A stretch of 64,000 nucleotides of DNA from NCBI GenBank assembly GCA_905331475.1, contig CAJNYU010000720.1, forward strand, positions 32,911-96,910, written 5' to 3'. Positions 48,701 to 59,023 of the stretch are shown here, piece after piece (the stretch's first letter is position 1; every line of letters starts with the position of its first letter). This DNA is from Rotaria socialis. Lineage: Eukaryota; Rotifera; Eurotatoria; Philodinida; Philodinidae. The notes below the pieces were generated by a model, which was given only the letters and a program-made list of their open reading frames with translations, was not told where the DNA came from and ran no database searches. Position numbers and translations under genes: made by a program.

Positions 48701-51700
48701 AAACCTATGTCTGTTACATATACCATATTGATAAGACAAGAAATAATCTCAAAGGAATCCTAGAAGAGAATTATCATAGAATTTCCGTTTTTTTTCGCTG
48801 TTTTAATTTGCATATTAAAAAATATAATTTCATTGATTTGATTTAAGAAAATGATAGCTAATGACCTTGAACATTTCAATTTTTCTTTTTGACTTTGCAA
48901 AATAATATCACGAGTCTATATGTTATCATATATATATATAGGGTTACCTGGTGTTGTTTGCCATGAAAGTCCCCCAATAAACATTTTTCTAAATAATAAG
49001 AAAATATTATTCATTTTGTTTGTTTATAAAATTCTCTGCTATCAATAGAAACCTTACTTATCGAATGGTTTTGGTGAATCTGATTCGTCACCATCTTCCG
49101 ATCGTGCATCTTCATCATCTTCAACATATTGAATTTGACTAAATAGATCAAAACAAAAAGTCACGCATCAAATTTTTATCTTTTCTTATCTATCAACACA
49201 TCTTCCTTCTTTACTATTGACGTAAGTCAGATTTGGATTATCACTTTAGGAAAAAGAGACACAACGGAAAAATTTTTCTTATCAATATAATTATCCTATA
49301 CTGTTAATATTTAACGTAATAAATAGCTTTGACACTATGAAAAAGCAGGCTTATACTAAAGCAAAAAAACTTCCCCGTGCATGGCCGCCAGTATGCCTAT
49401 AAACGTAGAACAGATTTGACTTTTTGACAGTTTCAAAGAAATTACTTTTTTTTCTGGAGTGCGTACATGACAAAAGAGACAAGATGCAGGAACTAAACTG
49501 AATCATCCGTTATCATACTTGTAGACTATATAACTTGTTGATAGTCCTTCTTTTTTGCTGCTTGCCTTTTTCATTCTCTCTTGTCAAAAATATTAGCTTT
49601 CTTTTTCTTGTTATTTTTATAAATAATTCAAGGTTTTTTTTGTTTATGATTCACTTTTATACTTTTTTTATGATTGAATTAGAATTTGAAATAACGTCGA
49701 GAGAAATCAAAAGATTTTCAGTTACCACCATACAGATTGCTTCTGTATGAAAAATAGTAAGAAAAAAAAAATATTAAAGAACAAACAATCGAATGTATAA
49801 ATTTTATTATATGACCCGATAGTACAAAATTTTGAAGCTATTTTCTTTCTCTATGAATGTATACAATTCAAGTTCAATATTCTGAATGACCTTCTGATAG
49901 AAAATCCTTGGTATTCTCAATCATTAGATTAATGTTTGGCCTTATTGCCTTTTCTAGATCAATATAATACAGACGAGCACATTTCGCATTTAATCTATGT
50001 ATATGAGTTGCTGACATGCTAGACGCAAATGGTGAATAGATTGGCAAAGAGTAAGAGTACTGCATATAGAACAATTACAATGATCAACAAATATCTTATC
50101 GTCACTAATCCGCCTACATAACCATATGCTGCTCTACAAAGATTATACCATCCAAAGCATAAGTAACAACAAAATCAACTGCTAAAAATGCCATAATTGA
50201 AGACAGATTATACCATATCCTACTGTTCTTTTTCTTACCTATTCGATTGATATTGAGGAGATCTGCCATTTATATGTGAAGGATAGTAATGTGCTGTAGG
50301 TGTATAGCGATAAGGTGATCTAGATAATGCCGATAGATCATAATGATGAGACGGAGATGAAAGTGCATGATGCCATGCTGGTGATCTGTATTGATGATGA
50401 GTATATGTTGGCGAATAATAGGGATATGGCGGCGGAGGAGGTGCCGGTGTTACACAATCTTTCATTCTATACTATGTTCTACAAAATGACGATTGAGAAT
50501 AGATAGAGAATGACGAGAACAAGCAAAAACAGAACATGAAGAAGAAGAAGAAGACAAAACGAGTAAAAAAAACGAGAATATGAATCTGTTCTGTATGTAG
50601 TATACGAGGATGAGAACATACACTATGGCATTCTTTTTTCATCATGAAAAAGTATACAAAACAGACAGACACACTATAACTAAAGAGAATGAAGAAAACA
50701 ACACACACACAGTTATACACAAATACAAACACGCGAGAGGCACAAGAAAGAACGAGAAAAGAAAAGAGAGTAAGAAAAAGCGATTTTTTTTTTTCTCTTT
50801 TTATCGTTACATTGGTTGCGCTTGACAAATCGGCATTGTAATTGTCGATATGATCCTTTCTCTTCTTTTTCTGTCTATTACCTGGACGATTTACACAATG
50901 TCATCAACTTAAATTATTTTTATTTTTGTGAATTCAATATGTCCTTTATTCTTGTCTGATTACCTATAGTCTATTTTTGTTGTTGTTGTTGTTGTTGTTA
51001 TTATTATTGTTGTTTGTCTCTCTAGTAGGAGGTATCGTTACCAATAGAAGAACTGGTAAAAAGAGAAGGAGAGAGAGAAACACACACACAAACAGAATGG
51101 ACACAGACAAGAGTATAGAATAAGAAAGAAAAAAAGAAAGACTTGGCGAAGATCGATAACACCAAGAACTTTTTGTTGTTTTTTCTCCTCCTTTTCTAAC
51201 ATCAATACATTCGACACTATACCGTACTAACGCATAAGATCAATTAATCATTTCTTTTATCATTATCATCTGTCGTACGATAATAATGCGAAAGAAAAAA
51301 AAATAAAGACTGATGTGATCTTATTCAAATGATTTTGTCCTATTTTTAACATTTAGGTACAGAATTTCATGGGAAACGTTGGGAAAATCTTTTAAAATCA
51401 CATATAGAATACGTAAAATTAAAATAAAGAATTTTCAAATAAATCTGCTATTTTCTATCATGAAAAATATCGAATAATGTTCAAAAATATACTGAAAATA
51501 TCTCCTGCAAATAATTTAGCATCAAAATACAACAACACATCGAAAGGATCAATCAAAATTAATCATTAATAGAAAAATATTCCATAATTTACCATTATGT
51601 AGTCATGACGCCACTCTTATATTCAATTGCAATGAAAAACATAATAATATTTCATATACCTCTTGTCGATTTCTAATTAAAATATATCCAATGATTTTTT

Positions 51701-51932
51701 TCCATTACGAATAATATTGTTATGTTTCAAAGACACGAAAAATCTTCCTATTCTATTTATTACAGTCTCTATTTATACTAGATGTCATTCTACTATGGTT
51801 GGATTTTTCTCCAAAATAGAAAAGAAAATTGGCAAAAAAAAAACCAAAATCTTACTTGTCCATATCATCTATTGAATAAGTTACAGAGATAGCCATTGAT
51901 TCTGGCGTTGTCATTGATTCTAATGCCGACAT
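41847..51932 (-). CDS. msi: Musashi RNA-binding protein, two RRMs
   Basis: Fourteen exons (51856-51932, 50239-50466, 49058-49138, 48948-48988, 48606-48687, 48476-48560, 46665-46706, 43427-43568, 43267-43349, 43116-43215, 42982-43053, 42114-42275, 41956-42044, 41847-41894) encode 443 residues. A Pro/Tyr-rich N-terminus ([14 protein letters not shown]) and an acidic patch ([16 protein letters not shown]) precede RRM1 at about 130-205 with RNP2 MFIGGL and RNP1 RGFGFITF. The linker [14 protein letters not shown] leads to RRM2 at about 217-290 with IFVGGL and RGFGFVTW. An Ala/Tyr-rich tail ends ANGFHGH. Musashi binds UAG-type motifs in 3' UTRs and represses translation (e.g. of Numb), mainly in neural and stem cells. 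Introns reach 3.1 kb and 1.8 kb, much larger than elsewhere, and contain extra first exons and a nested gene. Confidence 0.95.
42276..42981 (-). other. Musashi intron with (TA)n microsatellite
   Basis: 706-nt intron between SPG and LQSAQISY. Contains a TA-dinucleotide run at 42711-42753 and a second at 42824-42837. No genes. Confidence 0.7.
43574..43604. repeat. (TA)n microsatellite beside the RRM2 exon
   Basis: About 13 TA units begin only ten bases from the 3' splice acceptor of the MVTRTKK exon of musashi, replacing the usual polypyrimidine tract on that strand. Confidence 0.85.
44575..44758 (-). CDS. msi: Candidate alternative first exon of musashi (Q/A/N-rich)
   Basis: ATG at 44756-44758 opens [18 protein letters not shown], then an Ala-rich [11 protein letters not shown] and Asn/Thr-rich region, ending SSSSND before a GTAAGT donor near 44589. 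Phase 0 at the donor joins directly to the RRM2 exon that begins ATG GTG ACA ([12 protein letters not shown]). No AG acceptor sits just upstream of the ATG, so it looks like a first exon with its own promoter. The product would have RRM2 and the tail but no RRM1. Spliced use is inferred, not shown. Confidence 0.5.
45869..45938 (-). CDS. msi: Second candidate alternative first exon of musashi
   Basis: An ATG at about 45936-45938 begins [18 protein letters not shown], followed by DLLSKAK and a GTATGC donor in phase 0. It lies between the RRM1-linker exon and the Q-rich first exon and could also splice to the MVTRTKK exon. It has coding-like composition but is only about 25 codons, so support is limited to phase and donor. 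Confidence 0.35.
46707..48475 (-). other. 1.8-kb musashi intron hosting a gene on the other strand
   Basis: Lies between LDEKQ and IDPKPAYPR. Its upstream end contains the two-TM gene at 48046-48456 on the plus strand. The rest is AT-rich with CTTT repeats near 46785-46815 (minus-strand GAAA). Confidence 0.7.
48046..48456 (+). CDS. Nested two-transmembrane protein inside a musashi intron
   Basis: An intronless 136-codon frame beginning [18 protein letters not shown]. Two hydrophobic helices are clear: residues about 22-45 ([14 protein letters not shown] then TVLLIFAH) and about 63-84 ([20 protein letters not shown]). The C-terminal 50 residues are Ser/Thr/Lys-rich and end [12 protein letters not shown]. 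It lies antisense to musashi and its stop codon is only 19 bp from the adjacent musashi exon, so their transcripts must overlap. Codon use is even and the frame much longer than chance frames here. I do not recognise the family; a small membrane protein of four-helix or two-helix type is all that can be said. Confidence 0.6.
   Translation: MSRRSVNLCQDEISIRNDNIRFAFMFILFTLLSSLTTTVLLIFAHNSYHVKSHISQHRFIHYIILATISLFLFVIFFIGSLVYTSRSIRHVSVKLSSNFSMPLTSTLSKSSFSNETNDPTIIKTKNIFYDYYQTDV
50467..51855 (-). other. First intron of musashi
   Basis: 1.4 kb, with a (TTG)n/(TTA)n tract at 50976-51012, CA-rich and GA-rich runs, and no exons recognised. Low-complexity frames at 50472-50828 are not genes. Confidence 0.6.
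50976..51012. repeat. (TTG)n / (TTA)n trinucleotide repeat
   Basis: About seven TTG units followed by three TTA units and further TTG, within the first musashi intron. Confidence 0.85.
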
Positions 51933-52822
51933 ATTTCTTGATCTTTTAGTCTGTCTATCTTTTATGCTCACTCACAATCAAATGATCGACGTTTCCTATT
52001 CTCAACATTTTCCATCATTATTATCGATTTCTTTTCTTCGCATATAAGGCATAACATTCACTTGATATGATCATCATGTATATAGATGCATCTTAACGAA
52101 TTCTATTGACCTTTTCATTTGTTGTTAATATCGTGATCTAGCTGATAATAGTAGGTGGTAACATCGATTCTGTTGTATATAAACAAGTACCATACGGAAT
52201 TCGACAGGATATACCAGAGGCAAAGCTCGTTTCGTTTATGATAACAGATGATAAAACAATAAAAACAACTGTTAACACTTTTTGTCTTATATGAGTAAGA
52301 CGTGCAAGAAAAGATTGAACTAAGAATTTGATTAATATTAATTGATAGGTCAATATCTTCTAATATGAAAAATGGTCTACATTCGGTAAACTATCATTGT
52401 GAAGGTTATGAAGTGAAGATTTACGAATGAATTATACTTTGTACAAATAATTATATTTTTCTTTATGAGTTATATTATATTATTAAGAAACAAATTTCCT
52501 TGAAGTTTATTTACTAAATGAAATATGAAGCCTATATAATCAATTTTCGACTTTTTCTTGAAAAAAATATACATATATTCGACATTGGAGGTTGTTATTC
52601 TTTTGATAATATGGTGTTGTCGCCAGTTTTCAAGTTCGAACTCAAGTTTCATAGCGCAGCTAACATGTACATAATCGTACTTTTTTCTTCTTTTTTTTGC
52701 TCGATTAACAAATATTTAAAACGTTGGCGTTGACAAGTGTAATATTTAAGTCTCAGGGTTGAATTAATGTCTAAGCATTTGATTTTATTCATCATTCAAT
52801 AGTCATTGTCTTATTTTAGAAG
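51933..52822. other. Musashi upstream region, possible small peptide gene
   Basis: Contains the musashi 5' UTR and promoter, then the weak candidate at 52138-52353. The right part is AT-rich and lies before the Ly6-like gene. Confidence 0.4.
52138..52353 (-). CDS. Candidate small secreted cysteine peptide
   Basis: A 71-codon frame with a hydrophobic stretch VLTVVFIVLSSVIINETSFA that could be a late signal sequence, followed by SGISCRIPYGTCLYTT with two Cys six residues apart, able to form a small disulfide loop as in some neuropeptides. There are no dibasic cleavage sites in the tail and the region before the hydrophobic stretch is unusually long for a signal peptide, so a spliced first exon may be missing. 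May equally be chance. Confidence 0.25.
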   Translation of the reverse strand: MTYQLILIKFLVQSFLARLTHIRQKVLTVVFIVLSSVIINETSFASGISCRIPYGTCLYTTESMLPPTIIS

Positions 52823-53568
52823 ATGTATGTAAGAACAACAACAACAATAATAATAACAAAAAACATTTTTGTTAAAGTTTTCTTGATTATTTTCATATTA
52901 TCTTTATCTGTATTCATCAATGAGAGTAAGCAAACATTGGAACGAAAGGAAATTCTAAGGAAATTCTTCATTTATTTAGCTTCGGCAACAGCCGGATATT
53001 GTTATCAATGCAATTCAAGAAATCCAAAATGTGGAATTAATGTTACTGCTGAATTAAAACTTGATGGAACACCATGCAATGGACAATGCTATACACGTCT
53101 CAATCGTGATGATGAATTTACTATTTATCGTGGTTGTTCATGGGAACATGGTTTTATGACTGAACAGCGAAGAAATCTCTTGATAATTCAAGGCAATTCT
53201 GTTTGGGTATTTTGTGATACACCCTAGTCAGTTAATTTTTCTTTTATTAATTATCCTTAATGTTGTATTCTACGTTTTTAGTTGTAATTTTGAAGCAACA
53301 AACTTATTTACTAGTATGTTTGATGTATATATATATGTATACCGTTGAAGGTTGAATTATTCTGGTTTGTGTTTTTTTAGCTGTTTGCTACCAACCAATC
53401 TGCGATTACCTCAATTTCCCTGAAGATTGCAAACTACCAAATGCTGATGTGACTTGTGGACGTAATTGTAATAATAAATTATGTAATTCGATAGGAGTTC
53501 GTAATCGTAATCGAAATCGTAAACGGCATCCTAGTCATGTGCGTAATCGAACAAGGTTATACTTTTGA
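52823..53568 (+). CDS. Secreted Ly6/three-finger (quiver-like) protein
   Basis: Four exons, 52823-52925, 52980-53226, 53282-53313 and 53381-53568, give 189 residues. Reading straight through the first 54-nt intron is possible because it is a multiple of three, but GTAAGC and TTTATTTAG splice signals and the restored signal peptide (FLIIFILSLSVFINETSATA) favour removal. The mature part starts GYCYQCNS and continues with about ten Cys to the hallmark CNNKLCN, the Ly6/uPAR signature. It then ends in an unusual Arg/Asn repeat (RNRNRNRKRH) instead of a GPI-anchor tail, so it is probably soluble or sticky to acidic surfaces. Ly6 proteins modulate receptors and channels; the target is unknown. Confidence 0.8.
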
Positions 53569-54261
53569 AACTTTAATTACTCTTTTTTTTTATAAAGACA
53601 TAAAAATTAAGCGAACAATTTGTAACATAATATATTTTCTTCTTAATTAATAACACATCGATTTGTTCGAAATCAAGATATGACATCGTTTTAATATTGT
53701 ATTCAACTACATAAACCACGACAAATCAATTTACTTACGTTTTTCTTTAAAGAAAATCAAGATTAAACAATAATGCATGACACCGTAATATTAAAAAAAT
53801 ATGAACACGAAAGATCAAAACCTAATCATACTTAAAAAATAGGATTTAAATGAATATCTATATAGAGCATTGCTATACTTCATCTTGATTAGTTTATTTA
53901 TTTATTTTTATTATATTCTATAATCGATTCGTATACTGATTACGTCGGTCGGCATATAACATAGCTTTCCAAGTCAAAATGTTGTTCATTAGAACCGGTG
54001 AATAACTTTGATTATGGAAAAAAAGTTAGTTGAAGCAATTATGATGCTGCTTTTTCTAAATCTTTGAATACAATAAGAGAACTAAATCTACGAACTTATG
54101 AACGTAACGTGTAGACTACTGATGTATATTGAACTAAAACATTACTTATGCATATTTGCGATTTCATCGAAGATTTAAGTCATGTTTCGCATCGCATTTC
54201 GTGAACGAGTAAAACTCGGATACCATTTAGTTCTTGTATAAAAATGGGACAAATTTTATTT
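53569..54261. other. No supported gene
   Basis: AT-rich 3' flank of the Ly6-like gene leading up to the inverted-repeat element. Confidence 0.45.
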
Positions 54262-54765
54262 TGCACCCAGGTCGAACATACACGGTCGTATACGACGGTA
54301 AATCGCCGTATTTGGCCGTATTACATGGCTCCGTATTACGATCGTAAATCTCCGTGCCGTATACGGCGAAATACGGCGCTTTACGGTCGTTTTTGATCGT
54401 ATTTCACCGTATTACTACACGGAGATTTACGATCGTAATACGGAGCCATTTAATACGGCCAAATACGGCGATTTACCGTCGTATACGGCAGAAAACGGCC
54501 GTATACGGCCCGTATTTCACCGTATACGGACGTCGTAAAGGTCGTCCTGGGGCAGTTACGTTGAGGTGAACAATTTACATATCATATCAGCAATATCAAT
54601 TAAACGTAAATTTGATTAATCAAATAAGACAAACGATAAATACTGAGCATAATGATAGTGTTGACGTATTTCGTGATTAGTTTGCTGATGAGTTTGATTA
54701 TAATGCTGAGTCATGTATTTTGTCGTATACAGCTGTAAACGACCGTGTTTGTTCGACCTAGGCAG
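54262..54765. mobile_element. Nonautonomous element with TACGG/CCGTA fold-back core
   Basis: The left end CCCAGGTCGAACATACACGG returns inverted at the right end (reverse complement CCTAGGTCGAACAAACACGG), giving terminal inverted repeats of about 28 bp. Inside, arms at about 54285-54355 and 54417-54491 are near-perfect inverted copies of one another, made of repeated CCGTA/TACGG pentamers, with a 60-bp spacer also full of them. The right end, read inward, starts TAGGGCTGCC, recalling hAT termini, while the left end is less well kept. The segment is far richer in CG than the AT-rich surroundings. It encodes nothing credible; the 71-codon frame at 54354-54569 merely translates the repeats. Confidence 0.75.
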
Positions 54766-54880
54766 CCCTACTAGAACCAACTATTAAGTTACTTTATAAA
54801 GAACAAACATCACCATAATGGTAATTAATGCCGTGCTATCATTCTACATTAGGTTTGTTTAAAGTTTTGTAATTATATCA

Positions 54881-55021
54881 GATGAAATCGGAAGCAATGA
54901 AGCTACTGTTATTGCTGACAGAACACGTGCTAATGCTAAAGTTGATGGCTTAGTTAGTCCTGGTGGTGCAGCTGAAGCTGGAGGAGATGCTTTACCAAAA
55001 GGAAGATGTGTCATCTGGTGA
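54881..55021 (+). pseudogene. Exon-like fragment ending GRCVIW
   Basis: After an acceptor-like ATATCAG, one frame reads DEIGSNEATVIADRTRANAK, VDGLVSPGGAAEAGGDALPK and GRCVIW, then TGA. Its Gly/Ala/Asp-rich composition is unlike the chance AT-rich frames around it. No upstream exon was found. It may be the last exon of an unrecognised gene or a relic. Confidence 0.3.
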
Positions 55022-55269
55022 AGACTTTTTTTGGAAGCGACATTCGGTCATCACCATTATCAAACACAGATTCATCTAACTCATCAACAGCGTGTGATAC
55101 ACAAGATTTAACACGCAACATATGTCGACTGTTTGAAATCGTGAATGGGAGTAACCGTGATATCCAGCTATTAACTCAAAGCAGTGTTCAGTTGATTGGT
55201 GCCGTGGCTCAAGTCAACCGAGATATCGACTACCTAAAACACATGGTTGTATGCTGTCTGATAGGATAA
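55006..55269 (+). CDS. Hypothetical 87-residue protein
   Basis: Overlaps the end of the preceding fragment in another frame. Contains SSPLSNTDSSNSSTACDTQD then a helical IQLLTQSSVQLIGAVAQVNR DIDYLKHMV segment. Codon use is reasonably protein-like, but no family is recognised and the overlap makes one of the two frames suspect. Confidence 0.3.
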   Translation: MCHLVKTFFGSDIRSSPLSNTDSSNSSTACDTQDLTRNICRLFEIVNGSNRDIQLLTQSSVQLIGAVAQVNRDIDYLKHMVVCCLIG

Positions 55270-56512
55270 TACTGTTAGGTATTGAAAAAGAATTGAATAT
55301 TCCTTTCTTAAATTCGTGACTCGATTTCTATTGTTGTGAACACTCGGATGAACATCAAAGAAGAACATAAATCTTTAATACGCTGTGAATCATAGAATTT
55401 CTGTTAGTCCGGTCTATTAACTTTTCTATTTCTTTGATATGATCTATTTTTAACATATGTTGATTTCTGATGAAAAAAATTCAATTTTAATCAAGGTTTC
55501 TAATTAGAAATCTAAAACTAAGTAGAACCAAATATCTTACTATAATGAATAAAATATTCTTCTGTACTTTGTTTTAAGTAATAAAACACGCCCAAGTACA
55601 ATCGCAAAGAATGGATTAACATAAGCAAAAAGAGAACTCTTACTACAAAAAACAATTCGGAAAAATAACACCTTAATAATGAAAATTCCATAGATTTTTT
55701 CGTAGATCCGTCGCATGCTTATGATATAAGAAAGTAGATGCAAGACACAATAGTAAAAATTAAAATCTTATCAAAGATAAATTTGATTAAACAAAACCAA
55801 AATAGAATGATAACTTAATATGTATCATTGAATAGAATAACTCGCAGTCAACTGATTAACCATTGGCGCACTCTTTGATTTCATTATTCCAGATTCATTC
55901 TTTTGACATGATAGAGTGTACGTGCGACTGAGTGTGTGCCCAGGTTTTTACGCGTTTTCTTCTAGTTTATTTCTCGATAAGTCATCATTACAGAGTTCAT
56001 TGAGATATTGATGAATATTTCAGAATAAATTATCTAGACTGTAAGATCTTATCATCATCCACTACGAGCGAATAGATATTATCAATTCTACTGATATTAG
56101 ACAGCTAGAAATTTTTCAAATATGATCCAAAATCTGTGGTATATGCGAAAGATAGATGGAACTCAAATAAAAGACTTATGTCACAGCAGCTGTCTCTCAT
56201 ATGACGCACTTCAATGTATTGTACATCATATTGTCGAGAACAAGTCATGCGATATATTATATGCTAGTAAGTACTTTTCTGGCTCAGACATGTTGATGTC
56301 TTCTATGCATTAGATCTAATAGTATGCGTATCTTGTTGATCTGTATAAGTGACAACTGCCTTTTCGTAGAATACCGTAATAGTAAGTTGCTGTTATTGTT
56401 ATTGTTTGTATATTTGAAAAACTAATTACTTTTTGAAAGTCATTAATATCTAATTCTCAAGTACTCTGAATATATTCGAAGGACTCATCATTCAAAATAC
56501 TGTTTTTCCATA
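55270..56512. other. No supported gene
   Basis: AT-rich. A 63-codon frame at 56122-56313 with KIDGTQIKDLCHSSCLSYD is not supported by other exons. Confidence 0.4.
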
Positions 56513-56631
56513 GATGTCATAATACCTTTACATTGGGTATCGAGAGTTTTACGTCACAATACCCTATGAAGCAATAGTTTATGGAGTATCCATTCTTAGT
56601 GCATCTAAAATCTGATGTAACCACATTAAGC

Positions 56632-56693
56632 GTATCCACTTTTGGGTATCCACATTTATATATATATAAATGTGGATACCCAAAAGTGGATAC
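56632..56693. repeat. Perfect 62-bp palindrome
   Basis: Left half GTATCCACTTTTGGGTATCC then ACATTTATATA is the exact reverse complement of the right half, with no spacer. Able to extrude a cruciform. Confidence 0.95.
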
Positions 56694-56862
56694 CCAAAAA
56701 GTGGATACACCAAAACAACTCAAATTCCTCAGCTTTTCAAAACATATATATATATATAAATATGTAGCTATAAATATGGATACTCAAAAGTGAATACTCG
56801 AAAGTGAATACCCAAATTCGGATGCCCAAAAGTGGATGCACCTAATGTGGATACTGTAGCGT
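56694..56862. repeat. Degenerate GTGGATACCCAAAA minisatellite
   Basis: About eight diverged 12-15-bp units (GTGGATACCCAAAA, GTGAATACTCGAAA, CGGATGCCCAAAA and similar) follow the palindrome, interrupted by a (TA)n run at 56740-56757. Confidence 0.8.
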
Positions 56863-56908
56863 GTTTGTGCTAATAAGTCGTTACCGAGTGTAAGGATATT
56901 ATGACATC

Positions 56909-59023
56909 ACTCTGTTTTTCATATATATTTCAGTCGAATGCAGCAGATAGTATGACATCTTTTTCTATTGAAAATCTCTACCATTAAAACATGTATATGT
57001 CCACCTATGGCGCCCTCTTTACTAAACTGGTCAAACTTGAAATCTAAGCCACTGAAACAGCTGATGTCGCTGATACGGATGAGTAAAGCGAGTAAAGCAC
57101 ACAAATAAATACGTGTATGCGCGCAGACGGCTCGTATCAGAGCATATTTCAACAGTGCAAAAAGAAGTTTTATACGCTTTATATGTATATTATACAACAA
57201 AATAGAACGATATACAGTACAGTAGATAAGTCGAGAACAAAACAAAAACAGGTAGTTTTTATTGGTGTATTCTCAAGTAGTTTGATTCATATTTCGATAA
57301 ATAATCATTTGTTTTCGTGGTGGTTAGTAACATATATGTTATAAATATATACGTATATACGATGATCTGACTTGAACAATATCATCACTCAACGTAGATG
57401 AGCGCCCTCTAACTTTGTCAAATAATTAGAATAGTAACCAATGATAAGTATATTGAGGGGCATGTGTGAATCAGGTGAATCAGTATCTGTTTTTCTTCTG
57501 ACTGAAACGTGTTCGTTCCAACCAAAGGAACTTTTCGTTTTACGAAATAAATATTTTTAAAATGGAATCCTATTAGTCAATATTTCAAGGTCATCCTAAT
57601 CGATTTCACTTTGAAAACATAGCTATAGTTACCTAATAGTACTACTCTTTAGTCATTCTTTCATACACGTATTGATTTTGCACTCTGTAAATGAAAGACA
57701 CGTCATCAGTAGAGAGAAAAAGAAATAAAAATCAATAATTGTTTATTTTCTCTAGATTGTTCGAATGAATAATAAGTTGTGTAATGAATAATTGATATGT
57801 TTCAACATGCGTTCAATCAACTTGATCAATTTTTTCTTGGTGATTGAGGTTTGATTAAAGGTTTTTGTTTCATATGGATAATATTTACAAATACCTCTTT
57901 TGAAATATCAATCTTGGCTCGACAAAAAGGAATATAACCGTTTTATTTTTCAAGTAAGAATAATACATGTACAAAAGTAGATGTTAGCATTTTCTAATGA
58001 TAGCTACAGTACTCATTTTGGTCGTTAATAAATATGTAATCATACGAGTCATTTCATGGGTCATATCAACAACTGAAAAATATAAATAAATTTGTTTTTG
58101 ATTAGAATTTTTTTTCTGAAAAAAGTAGTAAAATTGAAAGTAGTATTTCACGTATTTCATGCAAATTTCACAAATGCAGATGTTTTGTCAGTGTATGATT
58201 CATCGTTTTCTTCATAGCAAATGTTGATCAAAAATAATATTTCAAGTTTGTTAGGCACTAATATGAAGCTAAAAATAAATTCTACGATTGCATATTTATG
58301 AAAGATTGATGGAGTACGAAGGCTATCACGAGAGAGTACTTATGTTTAAAGTGTAAATACATGATTATTTCTATCGAAAGTGTTCTACTGTAAATATAGA
58401 GTAGCATGTTATTTAGTATTCGTCATTATGGAAAAAAAGATTTCATTTTGTGATATTAAAAATACTATGAAGAGAACACTAGCTGCGAAATCGTCACATT
58501 ATCTCTAATATCGCAAGAAATGAAAAAATTTTCTCATGGAAACAAATACTAACATTCCAGTTATGATGAATTTATATTGGAAGACTTACTAGGAGCATAT
58601 AAAATATAGTTGAAGCAATTTCTAGTTTCTACCCATTGGAAATATGTTTCTTTTTTCTATCATGTTTTAGCTAGAAACTTGATTAAACAATATTTGAGGA
58701 ATTTGATTACTGTAAATCAAAGTATTCATAAAAATGACGAAGAGTATCTATATCGGTAACTTCATATCAATACACATTCTTACTTGAATAATGTTTATAT
58801 GCCTTTATTTTTTTAATGAAGTCAATGATGATATTTCAGAGTAGTATTAGTCTATATTATGCATATGACACAAAACATTTCTTGTTCTTTTCGATAGTTC
58901 TGTATCATTAAAATGTTGATTAAACTCTTATTGATCGACTTCAATTTTTTTTATGCTATAATTTTTTTTTAAATTGATGCTGTCTTTACAAAGACTTTTA
59001 TTGTAGAAGTGATCGACTAAATC
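56909..59023. other. No supported gene
   Basis: AT-rich intergenic DNA. A 108-codon frame at 56919-57245 (-) has mixed composition and no motif. GGCGCCCTCTTT at 57008 and GAGCGCCCTCTAAC at 57402 are a short imperfect direct repeat. The ORMDL promoter should lie just left of 59,024. Confidence 0.45.

Larger units (their letters stand above)
56513..56908. mobile_element. 396-bp inverted-repeat element with internal minisatellite
   Basis: Left end GATGTCATAATACCTTTAC is matched inverted at the right end (reverse complement GATGTCATAATATCCTTAC), and the similarity continues for about 30 bp. The interior is built of degenerate GTGGATACCCAAAA units on the right half and their inverse on the left half, meeting in a perfect 62-bp palindrome at 56632-56693. 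No protein is encoded; frames across it translate the repeats (STFGYPHLYIYKCGYPKVDT). Looks like a nonautonomous fold-back DNA transposon. Confidence 0.75.

Noticed and set aside
50472-50828. 118-codon frame, Ser/Phe/Val-rich, minus strand
   Set aside because: Lies next to a musashi exon in pyrimidine-rich intron sequence; composition reflects T/C runs.
54354-54569. 71-codon frame through the TACGG-rich element
   Set aside because: It only translates the repeated pentamers of an inverted-repeat element and has no independent coding signal.
56517-56793. Open frames on both strands across the palindrome
   Set aside because: Both strands give the same peptide text because the DNA is palindromic; it is repeat sequence.
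56632-56862. Repeats resembling a CRISPR array
   Set aside because: Units are 12-15 bp, degenerate and contiguous without spacers, in an animal genome.
57008-57415. GCGCCCTCT direct repeat as element ends
   Set aside because: Only about ten bases match and no inverted or flanking duplication accompanies them.
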